A stretch of DNA of 64,000 bases from Clostridium beijerinckii (GCF_018223745.1 NZ_CP073653.1:1881001-1945000); one strand, 5' to 3'. Positions 19,344-28,553 are shown, counted from the stretch's first letter. The notes: generated by a model from the sequence alone, not told the origin. Translations and numbers: made by a program.

Positions 19344-20639
19344 ATGATGAATAATAAATCATTAAAAAGCGAAAAAAATTTTATAGATGTAAAAGAGAAA
19401 GTTTCTTTAAAGAGAGCAATTCCATTAAGTATCCAACATTTGTTTGCAATGTTTGGAGCTTCAGTCTTAGTACCACTTATTTTTAAAATTGATCCAACAA
19501 CAGTGCTATTTTTTAATGGTATTGGTACATTACTTTATGCCTTTATTACCAAAAAAAGTATTCCAGCTTATTTAGGATCAAGTTTTGCCTTTATATCACC
19601 AGTATTACTTTTATATAGTCAAGGATATGATTTTCAGACTATACAAGGCGGTTTTGTATTTGTAGGTATATCATTTTCAATAATAGCGATTATTGTTGGA
19701 TATACAGGTATGGGATGGATAAATAAATTATTTCCACCAGCTGCTATGGGATCAATAATAACAATTATAGGTTTAGAATTAGCCAGTAATGCAGCAGATC
19801 AAGCAGGTTTTCCGGTTGGATTAAGTAATTCTCCAACTTTAAACATAACATGGGTAATTGTTTCGATGGTTACTTTAGCTACAGTGATTTTATGTAATAT
19901 CTTATTAAAAGGATTCTTGAAAGTTATACCTATATTAATAGGGGTAGTAGTTGGATACATTACAGCATTCTTTATGGGATTAGTAGATTTTAGTACTATA
20001 AATAATGCAAATTATTTTGTTTTACCTAATATAAAGGTTGCACATTTCAGTTTAAATGCAATTTTAACTATACTACCTGCAACATTTGTAGTAATTGCAG
20101 AACATGTTGGTCATTTAAAAGTTACTAGTAGCATTGTTGGAAGAGATTTATCAAAAGATCCTGGACTTCATAGATCTTTACTTGGAGACGGGCTATCAAC
20201 TATCATTTCGGGAATGTTTGGTTCTGTACCAACAACAACTTATGGTGAAAATATAGGAGTTTTAGCTCTAACTAAAGTGTATAGTGTATATGTAATATGT
20301 GGGGCCGGCTTAGTATCAATTTTGCTAGGGTTTTCTGGGAAAATGTCAGCACTTATTAGTACAATTCCAACGCCTGTTATTGGAGGAATAAGCTTCTTAT
20401 TATTTGGGACTATTGCAACTTCAGGATTAAGAACTTTTATTGAAGAAAAAGTTGATTTTTCTAAATCAAGAAATTTAATATTAACTTCGGTAGTATTTAT
20501 AGTAGGATTAAGTGGCATAAAATTAACTTTAGGGACTATTGAACTTAAAGGAATGGGGCTAGCAACATTGGTTGCTATGGTGTTAAGTATAAGTTTTATG
20601 ATATTTGATAAATTAGGTATAATGAACGAAGCGGAATAA
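19344..20639 (+). CDS. uraA: Uracil permease, NCS2 family
   Basis: A 431-residue transporter with about 14 membrane segments. Family signatures are the AYLGSSFAFISP segment, VVIAEHVGHLKVTSSIVGRDL-type helix (Glu-His in the substrate site) and the TTTYGENIGVLALTKVYS motif, which point to the uracil branch rather than xanthine. It imports uracil with protons. A GGGGG site precedes ATGATG; either ATG (19344 or 19347) may be used. No pyr genes or PyrR-type leader are seen beside it. Confidence 0.88.
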   Translation: MMNNKSLKSEKNFIDVKEKVSLKRAIPLSIQHLFAMFGASVLVPLIFKIDPTTVLFFNGIGTLLYAFITKKSIPAYLGSSFAFISPVLLLYSQGYDFQTIQGGFVFVGISFSIIAIIVGYTGMGWINKLFPPAAMGSIITIIGLELASNAADQAGFPVGLSNSPTLNITWVIVSMVTLATVILCNILLKGFLKVIPILIGVVVGYITAFFMGLVDFSTINNANYFVLPNIKVAHFSLNAILTILPATFVVIAEHVGHLKVTSSIVGRDLSKDPGLHRSLLGDGLSTIISGMFGSVPTTTYGENIGVLALTKVYSVYVICGAGLVSILLGFSGKMSALISTIPTPVIGGISFLLFGTIATSGLRTFIEEKVDFSKSRNLILTSVVFIVGLSGIKLTLGTIELKGMGLATLVAMVLSISFMIFDKLGIMNEAE

Positions 20640-20674
20640 GATAAAAGTTTATAAATAATGAAATTAATTATAAG

Positions 20675-20719
20675 AATGCTGTTAGTATTAATGAAAATAC
20701 TAATGGCATTTTTTATTTT
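20675..20719 (+). terminator. Terminator after the uracil permease gene
   Basis: A 15-base-pair imperfect stem (AATGCTGTTAGTATT / AATACTAATGGCATT) with a 6-base loop and a run of T. Confidence 0.88.
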
Positions 20720-20850
20720 AAAGAAAAGAAGTATAAAATTAAAGAAAGTAGATATATTTAACTATTTATATTTTTATAGTTAATTTATGAATATATAAGA
20801 GTATTAAAAGAGAAACTATGTATGAAGATAAATGTATAGGAGGAATACAA

Positions 20851-21459
20851 ATGAAATTAAAAAAATACATAAAAGTATTAAGTTATTTTATTATTTTTAA
20901 CGTACTTATGAGTTTGGCTTTCGTTGGCGCTGATGCTAATACTGTGAAAATAACTACTGATAAGGAACCATTATATACAGTTGAGTACGATGGCTATGAT
21001 CTTACAGCGAGAAGAATAAGAGTTGCTGGAAGCAACAATGTTGCATATTGCTTAGAGATAAATGAAAAATATCCATCTGGGCAAAATTTTTCGTCAAATA
21101 GTAATTTAAGTGAATCAGTTCGTAATGTTATTGCTGCCGGATATCCAAATAGATCTGTAGCTGAATTAAATTTAGACAATGAAAACGAAGCGTATTTCGC
21201 TACTCAGATAGCAATATGGAGTTCAATGGAAGGATATGATGTTAATAAAATAAAAGGAAATAACTCTAAAATAGTAGATGCGATAAAGAGCATATATAAT
21301 GATGGGGTAAATGGGAAATATTCAAGTAAAATAAGAAGTAAAGTATATAAAACAAGTGATGAATCTATACAAGAAATAATAGTTGTATATACTGATGATT
21401 TAGTATCGGAAGAAAAAGGAGAATCAATTCAAACAGAATATGCACCACAAGAAGGATAA
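20851..21459 (+). CDS. Secreted thioester-domain (TQXA-type) surface protein without anchor
   Basis: A 202-residue protein with a signal peptide (about residues 1-28) and one thioester domain. Cys67 in VAYCLEI and Gln119 in ATQIAIW match the paired motifs (aromatic-Cys-hydrophobic-acidic and hydrophobic-Gln-x3-Trp) whose side chains form an internal Cys-Gln thioester in Gram-positive adhesins. Such domains bind host or surface amines covalently. Unlike most relatives there is no pilin-like or stalk domain and no LPxTG or membrane anchor: the chain ends about 70 residues later in an acidic tail. The start at 20851 is chosen for its AGGAGG site; an ATG at 20818 lacks one. It has no operon partner. 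Confidence 0.75.
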   Translation: MKLKKYIKVLSYFIIFNVLMSLAFVGADANTVKITTDKEPLYTVEYDGYDLTARRIRVAGSNNVAYCLEINEKYPSGQNFSSNSNLSESVRNVIAAGYPNRSVAELNLDNENEAYFATQIAIWSSMEGYDVNKIKGNNSKIVDAIKSIYNDGVNGKYSSKIRSKVYKTSDESIQEIIVVYTDDLVSEEKGESIQTEYAPQEG

Positions 21460-21479
21460 ATAAAATTACAGATTACATG

Positions 21480-21544
21480 TTAATGCTGTTACATAATGAA
21501 TGTTTTATGATTAGTCTAAAGAATTTACCTTGTAACAGCATTAA
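21480..21544. repeat. 14-bp perfect inverted repeat
   Basis: TTAATGCTGTTACA and its exact complement TGTAACAGCATTAA are separated by 37 bases, downstream of the thioester gene and upstream of the toxin-antitoxin-like pair. There is no U-tract, so it may be a terminator of unusual loop size or a protein-binding site. Confidence 0.6.
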
Positions 21545-21574
21545 TAGTTAATTAGAAGGAAATCTTGGCTATGA

Positions 21575-21610
21575 TTGACACCAATTCTATAAAATGATAA
21601 CCTTTTGTTA
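21575..21610 (+). promoter_or_regulatory. Promoter and dyad before the toxin-antitoxin-like pair
   Basis: TTGACA at 21575-21580 is a perfect -35. Seventeen bases later is TAACCT, a poor -10, which overlaps a TAAC-N5-GTTA dyad (21598-21610). A dyad over the -10 would suit autorepression by the HTH-bearing second gene, but this is inference. Confidence 0.4.
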
Positions 21611-21642
21611 GATTATTAGAAGTAGTAAGGTGGTGAAGAAGA

Positions 21643-22044
21643 TTGCTGCTAAAGGATTATAGTAAGGAACAAATTAGGAATTTAGTTGAAATTATTAAAG
21701 ATTGTGTCCGTGAAGATATGTATACTATATCTTTAGAAGAAAATAAGGCAGAAAATATTCAATTTATAGAAGAATACAATATAAATGAAAAGAAGAGAAT
21801 AAGTATACTATGCGATATAGACTACAAAGATTTTTGTTATGGCCTCCAAAACGTAAAAAATGGAGTTGAGCAAAATGATCTTTATGTATTTTGTTTACAA
21901 AAAGAATTGTATAATGTTGAGGATAAGAGAGAAATAGTAGATATTTATTTGAAATTTAATGTAATATGTAATGAAGTGAATAGTAGTAGAGTATTAGTCT
22001 CTCTACATAAAAGAAACAAGCCTATTACATATCTTTTTAGATAA
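21643..22044 (+). CDS. Candidate toxin of a Panacea/MqsA-like system
   Basis: A 133-residue soluble protein starting at TTG 21643 behind AAGGTGGTGAAG. The N-terminal half is helical and acidic; the C-terminal half alternates strands, with DIYLKFNVI and RVLVSLHKRNKPITYLF. That ending is loosely like the C-terminal strands of MqsR-type mRNA interferases (VYLKITV then VLIVSFKE), but the similarity is only by eye and the protein is longer. The gene sits 38 bases before a gene with an MqsA-like zinc ribbon, HTH and Panacea domain, the standard toxin-first arrangement of MqsRA. Function is therefore inferred from context. Confidence 0.5.
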   Translation: MLLKDYSKEQIRNLVEIIKDCVREDMYTISLEENKAENIQFIEEYNINEKKRISILCDIDYKDFCYGLQNVKNGVEQNDLYVFCLQKELYNVEDKREIVDIYLKFNVICNEVNSSRVLVSLHKRNKPITYLFR

Positions 22045-22082
22045 AAAGAATTGTCTTCATTTCTAAAAGGAGGGATAAACTC

Positions 22083-23093
22083 ATGAAGAAATCAGCATTT
22101 TGTGAATATTGTTTTAGCGAAAGAGAATATCAAGTATATAAAGTAAGAAGAACATCTATACTAAAAGAAGAAGAGGTAAGCTACAAGGCTAAAGAAGCTG
22201 TTTGTAACGTTTGTGGTAATGAGATTTTTGTGTCAGACATATGTGAGTATAATTTGATGAACTTATATAAAGAATATAGAAGGAATTATAATATTATTAG
22301 TACGGATGAAATAGAAAAAGTTAAAATAAAGTATTCAATTAATTCAGAAGCACTTTCACTAATATTAGGATGGAATAGTAAGACTATAGAACGATATTTA
22401 GATGGGGATATGATTGGAGTCTCCAATAGTGATTTATTAAGAAAAGTATATGAAAATACCAGTTATTATTCTATCATATTGCAAAATAATAAGGAAAGAA
22501 TAAATCCAGCAGATTACAATAAAAGTAGACAAGCTATTAGATATATTTTAGATCAAGATGAGACAGAAGAAAAAATCGACGCAGTAATAAAATATTTGTT
22601 GATAAGATGTGAAGATTTCACAGCTTTATCAATCCAAAAACTTCTATATTATGTACAAGCATTTCATTATGTCTTTACTGGTAATTTTATGTTTGAAGAA
22701 GATTGCGAAGCTTGGAAGGATGGTCCGTTTTATCCAAGTTTATATGAAAGATATGAACAATTTGGATATGAAAAAGTTAATAAAGATATAATGGCTAATG
22801 ATAAGTTAAGGTTGGAGAATTTTGAACGGAATATTGTAGAAAGTATAATAAAATTTTATGGTTGTTATAGTGGGAAAATATTAAAGGAGATGACTAAAAG
22901 CGAAGCTCCTTGGATATTAACAAGAACTAATTCTATTAATGGAAAGAATATCAAATATGGTGAATTTAATACTGTGATTGAAAAAAGTTTGATCCAAGAG
23001 TATTTTGATAGTATTAAGGAAAAATATAATATTAGTAGTTTATTAGATATACAAAATTATAGTAGAGATTCATTCGATAAGATATCTATTTAA
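22083..23093 (+). CDS. MqsA-like zinc ribbon, HTH and Panacea (SocA-like) domain antitoxin
   Basis: A 336-residue protein. Residues 7-44 hold two CxxC pairs (Cys7/Cys10 and Cys41/Cys44), an MqsA/YgiT-type zinc ribbon. Residues about 75-125 form an Xre-like HTH with LILGWNSKTIERYLDGD. Residues about 165-300 are a Panacea (DUF4065, SocA-like) domain, with LSIQKLLYYVQAFHYVFTG and EAWKDGPFYPSLYERY. Panacea domains are known to neutralise many unrelated toxins; the zinc ribbon plus HTH suggest autoregulation. AGGAGGG site upstream. The partner is the upstream 133-residue gene. SocA-like proteins can also act as protease adaptors, an alternative role. Confidence 0.8.
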   Translation: MKKSAFCEYCFSEREYQVYKVRRTSILKEEEVSYKAKEAVCNVCGNEIFVSDICEYNLMNLYKEYRRNYNIISTDEIEKVKIKYSINSEALSLILGWNSKTIERYLDGDMIGVSNSDLLRKVYENTSYYSIILQNNKERINPADYNKSRQAIRYILDQDETEEKIDAVIKYLLIRCEDFTALSIQKLLYYVQAFHYVFTGNFMFEEDCEAWKDGPFYPSLYERYEQFGYEKVNKDIMANDKLRLENFERNIVESIIKFYGCYSGKILKEMTKSEAPWILTRTNSINGKNIKYGEFNTVIEKSLIQEYFDSIKEKYNISSLLDIQNYSRDSFDKISI

Positions 23094-23118
23094 TATGAAG
23101 TTAGGAAAGAGGTAAATT

Positions 23119-23730
23119 ATGAAAACTACATTATTACTTATTAGACATGGCGAAACAGAATGGAATGCTTTAGGAAAATTTCAAGGGTGTACAGATATAG
23201 AGTTGTCAGAGGAAGGAGTAAAACAAGCGCAAATATTAAAAAATAGACTTAATGAAGAATTTGATTGGATATATGCTAGTCCGTTAAGTAGAGCTTTTAA
23301 AACAGCAAATATATTAGCATCAATTACGAATAAAGAAGTTATAATAGAGCCTGAGATAAGAGAAATTAATTTTGGTGAATGGGAAGGATTAACTGTTAAG
23401 CAAATTAGTGAAAAATATCCTGATGTTTTTAAAGCTTGGAGAACTGATAAAAAAGAAAGTTATATTTGCGGTGGAGATTCTAGTATACGTAATGCGGTAG
23501 GTAGAGCTAAGAAGTGTATTCTAGAAATAGTATCTAAACATAAAGGTGAGAAGATAGTAATTGTTGCTCATGGAGGAATAATAAAAGCTGGACTTATAGG
23601 AATATTTGACTGGGATATGACAATGTATCATAAAGTAGCACTTGGCAATACTTGTATTAATAAAATAACTTTCAATGATGATTTAATGCCAATGTTAGTT
23701 AGTTTAAATGATACAACTCATTTAGATTAA
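23119..23730 (+). CDS. Histidine phosphatase family protein (phosphoglycerate mutase-like)
   Basis: A 203-residue histidine phosphatase. The catalytic RHGETEWN motif is at residues about 9-16, the second Arg in YASPLSRAFKTA, the catalytic Glu in REINFGEWEG and the second His in VIVAHGGII. This is the cofactor-dependent phosphoglycerate mutase superfamily; members include mutases, broad phosphatases and alpha-ribazole phosphatase (CobC). No cobalamin genes are nearby, so the substrate cannot be named. It starts 25 bases after the Panacea gene with a GAGG site and may be co-transcribed. Confidence 0.85.
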   Translation: MKTTLLLIRHGETEWNALGKFQGCTDIELSEEGVKQAQILKNRLNEEFDWIYASPLSRAFKTANILASITNKEVIIEPEIREINFGEWEGLTVKQISEKYPDVFKAWRTDKKESYICGGDSSIRNAVGRAKKCILEIVSKHKGEKIVIVAHGGIIKAGLIGIFDWDMTMYHKVALGNTCINKITFNDDLMPMLVSLNDTTHLD

Positions 23731-23908
23731 ATTACGAAAGTTATATGAATTAATTAAAAAAATGCAATTCTATAAAAGGTATCAAAATATACTAAATGTT
23801 AAACATAAAATAATTATTCTAAATAAATAGATAAGATTTATTTTACCAATGAAGTTTATAAAATTATCGTAAATGTATTTTACGATGATTCATAAGGAGT
23901 AAAAAAGA

Positions 23909-25066
23909 ATGATATACATGATGATAAGTATTATATTGATTTTATATTCTGGAATAAATTATTACATTAGCATATGGTTTTGGAAAAATTTATGCAGTAT
24001 GATCCCTTTTTTTAATAGTGAAATATACTTTAGCTTCTTTTTTATTATATTTATAATAAGCTTAGTTGGAGTTATATGGAATCGCCATATACCTAAGTTT
24101 CTCCATGATGGAATTTACTTGATAGCATCTTATTGGCTTGCTGTTATATTATACTTTGCAATATTTATTGGCATGATTGAGTGCTTTTTTATTTTAGGCA
24201 AGACTTTACAGTTTATACCTAGCGATATTAAACTTAATGCAAATGTTTTATTTTATATTGCTTTGATAATTCTTTTTACTGTAATGATTATAATTCTATA
24301 CGGAACGATAAATGCTAAAAACGCAACAATTACACCATATAATATAGATTTACCTAGAAAGGCAGGAAAGATAAGTAAATTGCAAATAGCGTTTTTATCA
24401 GATATTCATCTTGGTAATTTAATGGATAAAAGAATAGATAAACTAATAGATAAAATTAATTCTATACAACCAGATATTGTTTTAATTGCAGGAGATATAA
24501 TTGATTCTAATAGAGATATGATAAATTATGATTTTTCTAAGATGCAAAGTAATTTTAAAAAAATAAAAAGTAAATATGGGATTTATGCATGTTTGGGGAA
24601 TCATGACTATGATCATAAAGGTGATTCATCAAATAGAATAAATAATTTCAAAAAAGTAGGAGTTAATATATTACGAGATAGTTATGTAAAAATTGATGAT
24701 AGTTTTTATGTTATAGGGCGTGAAGATATCTCTTATGAAAGAATAAGCGGGATAAGAAGAAAAAAACTATCAGAAACTGTAAATGAAATTAGTGGAGAAT
24801 TACCTATAATAGTGCTTGATCATCAGCCCAATAACCTAAATGAACCTGTGAGTGAAGGAATTGATTTACAATTATCTGGTCACACACATAAAGGACAGTT
24901 TTTTCCTTTTAATTTAATAACGAAAAGAGTATTTAAAATTGATTATGGATATCTAAAAATGGATAAATTTCAAATAATAGTTTCATGTGGCACAAGAACG
25001 TGGGGACCGCCTATAAGGATTGGGAGTAAATGTGAGATAGTAAATATAAATGTAACATTTAAGTAA
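23909..25066 (+). CDS. Membrane-anchored metallophosphoesterase
   Basis: A 385-residue protein with about five N-terminal membrane segments (to about residue 135) followed by a calcineurin-like phosphoesterase domain. Metal and catalytic motifs are intact in order: FLSDIHLGN, LIAGDIIDS, CLGNHDYDH, VLDHQPNN and SGHTHKGQFFP. This is the YkuE/YaeI-like group; related soluble members act on UDP-diacylglucosamine or other phosphoesters, but the substrate here is unknown. The cytoplasmic or external face of the domain is not settled by sequence. It stands alone, with a GGAG site. Confidence 0.82.
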   Translation: MIYMMISIILILYSGINYYISIWFWKNLCSMIPFFNSEIYFSFFFIIFIISLVGVIWNRHIPKFLHDGIYLIASYWLAVILYFAIFIGMIECFFILGKTLQFIPSDIKLNANVLFYIALIILFTVMIIILYGTINAKNATITPYNIDLPRKAGKISKLQIAFLSDIHLGNLMDKRIDKLIDKINSIQPDIVLIAGDIIDSNRDMINYDFSKMQSNFKKIKSKYGIYACLGNHDYDHKGDSSNRINNFKKVGVNILRDSYVKIDDSFYVIGREDISYERISGIRRKKLSETVNEISGELPIIVLDHQPNNLNEPVSEGIDLQLSGHTHKGQFFPFNLITKRVFKIDYGYLKMDKFQIIVSCGTRTWGPPIRIGSKCEIVNINVTFK

Positions 25067-25460
25067 AGGATTATTTTTAGTGTCTACAAGCAATTAAATA
25101 GATAAACTATCATGAATCAAAAATGAACAATATATAAACATAAAAAAATGAATGGAATATATGTCCTAAAAATATACAGTGTAATAAAATTGAACATTTT
25201 ATTTATAAATTGTATTTTTTTGATACAGTAAATTTGTGTTAGAAAAACTACATTGTTAATAATTAGATTATAAAATTTCAATAAATGGAGAAATAAGTCT
25301 ACTAATATATTTTGAAAAATTCACGTAGATTGATGAATTAGAACCTTGTATTTACAGGGAAATATATCCTTATTTGTATTAGTATGAAATAAAAATTATG
25401 CGATAAATTATACCAGAATATTACATAAACCTATATAATAAATTGATAAAATAATAACAT
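25067..25460. other. Intergenic region before the alcohol dehydrogenase promoter
   Basis: About 390 bases of very AT-rich sequence without an open frame of note. A sigma-54 promoter follows at 25461, so the binding site of an enhancer-binding activator would be expected here; no clean long dyad could be picked out by eye. Confidence 0.4.
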
Positions 25461-25477
25461 TTGGCATAAATATTGCT
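25461..25477 (+). promoter_or_regulatory. Sigma-54 (-24/-12) promoter of the alcohol dehydrogenase gene
   Basis: TTGGCATAAATATTGCT matches the sigma-54 consensus TGGCAC-N5-TTGCW with the invariant GG and GC exactly 10 bases apart. It lies about 65 bases before the alcohol dehydrogenase start. Sigma-54 control of alcohol dehydrogenase genes is known in C. beijerinckii. No sigma-54 or activator gene is in this window. Confidence 0.75.
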
Positions 25478-25541
25478 TTACATAATTAATGTGGTTAAAA
25501 GCAAATAAATATGACAGATGAATTTTAGGAGGTATAAATTT

Positions 25542-26708
25542 ATGGCACGTTTTACTTTACCTAGGGACTTATATCATGGAGAAGGGGCGCTTGAAGTACT
25601 TAAAACTTTAAAAGGCAAAAAAGCTTTTGTAGTTGTTGGTGGAGGATCAATGAAAAGATTTGGTTTTCTTAAACAAGTTGAAGATTATTTAACAGAAGCA
25701 GGAATGGAAGTAGAGCTATTTGAAGGAGTAGAACCAGATCCATCAGTAGAAACAGTAATGAAGGGTGCCGAAGCAATGAGAAACTTCGAACCTGATTGGA
25801 TAGTTGCTATGGGTGGAGGATCGCCAATAGATGCTGCAAAAGCTATGTGGATATTCTATGAATACCCAGAATTTACTTTTGAACAAGCGGTTGTTCCATT
25901 TGGTTTACCAGAGCTTAGACAAAAAGCTAAATTTGTAGCTATTCCATCAACAAGTGGTACAGCTACAGAAGTTACAGCATTCTCAGTTATAACAAATTAC
26001 ACAGAAAAGATTAAATATCCTTTAGCTGACTTTAACATAACTCCAGATATAGCAATAGTTGATCCAGTATTAGCTCAAACCATGCCAAAAACATTAACAG
26101 CTCATACTGGAATGGATGCACTAACTCATGCTATAGAAGCATATACTGCATCGCTTAGATCAAACTTTTCTGATCCTTTAGCAATTAAAGCATTGCAGAT
26201 GGTACAAGAAAATTTACTCAAGTCTTTTGAAGGAGACAAGGAAGCTAGAAACTTAATGCATGAAGCTCAATGTTTAGCAGGAATGGCATTTTCTAATGCA
26301 TTACTTGGAATAGTTCATTCAATGGCTCATAAGGTTGGTGCTGTATTCCATATTCCTCATGGATGTGCGAATGCTATATTCTTACCATATGTAATACAAT
26401 ATAATAGAACTAAATGCGAAGATAGATATGCTGATATTGCTAGAGCATTAAAATTAGAAGGAAATACAGATTCAGAATTAACTGATTCATTAATTGGAAT
26501 GATTAATAAAATGAATAGTGATTTAAATATTCCTCATTCAATGAAAGAATATGGGGTTACAGAGGATGATTTTAAGGCAAATCTTTCATTTATTGCTCAT
26601 AATGCAGTGTTAGATGCATGTACAGGATCAAATCCTAGAGAAATAGATGATGCTACAATGGAAAAATTATTTGAATGCACATATTATGGGACAAAGGTTG
26701 AACTATAG
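25542..26708 (+). CDS. Iron-containing alcohol dehydrogenase
   Basis: A 388-residue type III alcohol dehydrogenase using NAD(P)H to interconvert aldehydes and alcohols. Visible motifs are the dinucleotide loop MGGGSPIDAAKAMW, IPSTSGTATEVTAFSVI, the iron-site helix GMDALTHAIEAY and HKVGAVFHIPHGCANAIFLP carrying the His ligands. Start at 25542 (MARFTLPRD) follows AGGAGG; an upstream in-frame ATG at 25518 precedes that site and is not used. Codon use is unusually clean, as in a highly expressed gene. Ethanol or butanol formation is likely in this kind of organism, but substrate preference is not readable. Confidence 0.92.
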   Translation: MARFTLPRDLYHGEGALEVLKTLKGKKAFVVVGGGSMKRFGFLKQVEDYLTEAGMEVELFEGVEPDPSVETVMKGAEAMRNFEPDWIVAMGGGSPIDAAKAMWIFYEYPEFTFEQAVVPFGLPELRQKAKFVAIPSTSGTATEVTAFSVITNYTEKIKYPLADFNITPDIAIVDPVLAQTMPKTLTAHTGMDALTHAIEAYTASLRSNFSDPLAIKALQMVQENLLKSFEGDKEARNLMHEAQCLAGMAFSNALLGIVHSMAHKVGAVFHIPHGCANAIFLPYVIQYNRTKCEDRYADIARALKLEGNTDSELTDSLIGMINKMNSDLNIPHSMKEYGVTEDDFKANLSFIAHNAVLDACTGSNPREIDDATMEKLFECTYYGTKVEL

Positions 26709-26776
26709 TACTTAGATGTATAAATTTAATAACATAAGAATAAAATAATATAATTGTATAAATCAATGTTTTTGAT

Positions 26777-26820
26777 TTTCATAATAAAAAGCTCTCTTTT
26801 GAGGGCTTTTTTATTATGAA
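26777..26820 (+). terminator. Terminator after the alcohol dehydrogenase gene
   Basis: AAAAGCTCTC / GAGGGCTTTT (one G-U pair) with a TTTT loop, extended by complementary AT-rich flanks, and a run of T. The 310 bases after it, up to the chemoreceptor gene, show no gene or clear signal. Confidence 0.9.
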
Positions 26821-27132
26821 AAAATTATGGGAAAATTATAATATTTATTGTTATTTTTTATTTAAATGATAAAATTACTTTAATATTAAGAAAATAATAA
26901 TTGCTATGAGATGAATGAAAGTCACATAATGTAATTTGGTGTAATAAATAAAAGAGTGTGATTAACTGTTTTTAGTAAATATTATAGTAGTTTGCAGTTA
27001 ACATTACAAAAGGCCGGTTCAAACTTTACAGTTTTAATTGGTCTATTATTATATTTGGGTAGGAGTAAATATTAAATAATTAAAAGATTAAACGATTAAA
27101 TTAAGTTTTCAATGCTTAAAGGGGGATAAAAT

Positions 27133-28361
27133 ATGATTAATAATTTAAAAGTTAAACAGAAGATTTTCTTATTTTCGGGGATAATGATTTTACTGATTAT
27201 TTTTATGGGGGGAATTGGATATTATTATAATTTACAATCAAATTATAATGTAACATCTATGTATAAAGATAGATTGCTTCCTGTACAGTGGTTAAATGAT
27301 AATAGAAACCAATCAAGGGCAATAGAGGCAGATACATATAATATTATTTTGAATGTAAAAGATACTGAAGAACAAAATAAGAAATTAAATGATATTAAAG
27401 ATAGAGTAAAGGCATATGATAATAACTGGCAGGCTTATAAAGGGAATGAGGTTGATCAATTCGAATTAGAAATTATACCTTTAGTTGAGAATGATCTTAA
27501 AGAATATAGAGCAGCAAGAGATGAAATTATAAAGTTAGCCATGGATGGGAAGCAAGAAGAGGCTTTAGAAAAATATAAATCAATAACAGGGAAAGTAGAT
27601 GAATTTCAAAAAAACTTAAAGACTTTGGCGATATATAATGCTGATAAAGCACAAGAAATAAATGTTCAAAATAACAATAGTTTTAGTTATTCTAGAAAGA
27701 TTTTTATAATACTAGGTTTTTTATCAGTAGTGATAGCAGCTACTTTATCAGTTATTATATCTAAAACAATTGCTAACCCATTGAAATTATCAGTAGAGTG
27801 CATTAGAGTTTTAGCTAAGAGAGATTTTACAGTATCAGTTCCTGAACTGCTTTTAAAACGAAAAGATGAAATTGGAGATCTAGCTAATTCAATATTTTTA
27901 ATGAAAAATGATATTAGTATTTTAGTAAAGGAGATAATGGAAAAGGTTTTGTGGTAGTAGCAGAAGAAGTTAGGAAGTTAGCGGAAGAGGCATCTCAGGC
28001 TGTTACTATTATAAAAGATACAATAGTAAAAGTACAAGCTGCGTTTAGAAATTTTTCTGATAATAACGTAGAAGTATTAGATTTTATAAAAGAAGATGTA
28101 AATTCTAAATTTGAGGATATGAAGAATATGGGGAATCAATATTATGATGATGCAGAATTTGTAGCAAATATGTCAGAGGAACTTACAGCAACAATTCATG
28201 AAATAACTAATGCAGTACAAAATACAGCTGAAATTGCACAGAAATCATCTGAAAACGCTGAAACAATAAAAGATAGTGTAAGCGAAACAACAATTGAGAT
28301 AGAGCAGCAGGCTCTGCTAGCAGAAAAGTTAAATGAAGTGGTGAACAAATTTAAGATATAA
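27133..28361 (+). pseudogene. Methyl-accepting chemotaxis protein with internal deletion and frameshift
   Basis: The first frame (27133-27957) encodes an N-terminal membrane helix, a four-helix-bundle type external sensor, a second membrane helix (about residues 193-212) and a HAMP domain, then stops soon after. The remainder of the signalling domain continues in a different frame from about 27940 (GKGFVVVAEEVRKLAEE) to 28361. Missing are the first half of the methylation/signalling helix and the hairpin tip with its Glu-Ala-Ala-Arg-Ala-Gly core that contacts CheA and CheW. So an out-of-frame deletion of several hundred bases has occurred, and receptor function should be lost. Confidence 0.85.
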
Positions 28362-28406
28362 GTAATTATATATAAGTAGATCTCTTTAAAATTATAGTAT
28401 TTAAAG

Positions 28407-28448
28407 AAAAAAAGATAGCATTTTCAAGATGAGGTGCTATCTTTTTTT
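28407..28448 (+). terminator. Terminator after the chemoreceptor pseudogene
   Basis: AAAAGATAGCA / TGCTATCTTTT with a 14-base loop and a run of seven T. Confidence 0.88.
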
Positions 28449-28553
28449 GTGAATTATTTTTTATTTAATGAGAAATCTTCCTCGCATAAATATATTGGTA
28501 TAAGTTCATAGGTAAATCTCTAATAATAATATTTATTTAAAATGTATATAATT

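Noticed and set aside
21643..22044. Naming the 133-residue protein MqsR
   Set aside because: Only the last two strands look similar by eye and the length differs; the evidence does not support a family name.
26990..27132. Sigma-D (motility) promoter before the chemoreceptor pseudogene
   Set aside because: A GCCGG is present but no TAAA element lies at the required distance.
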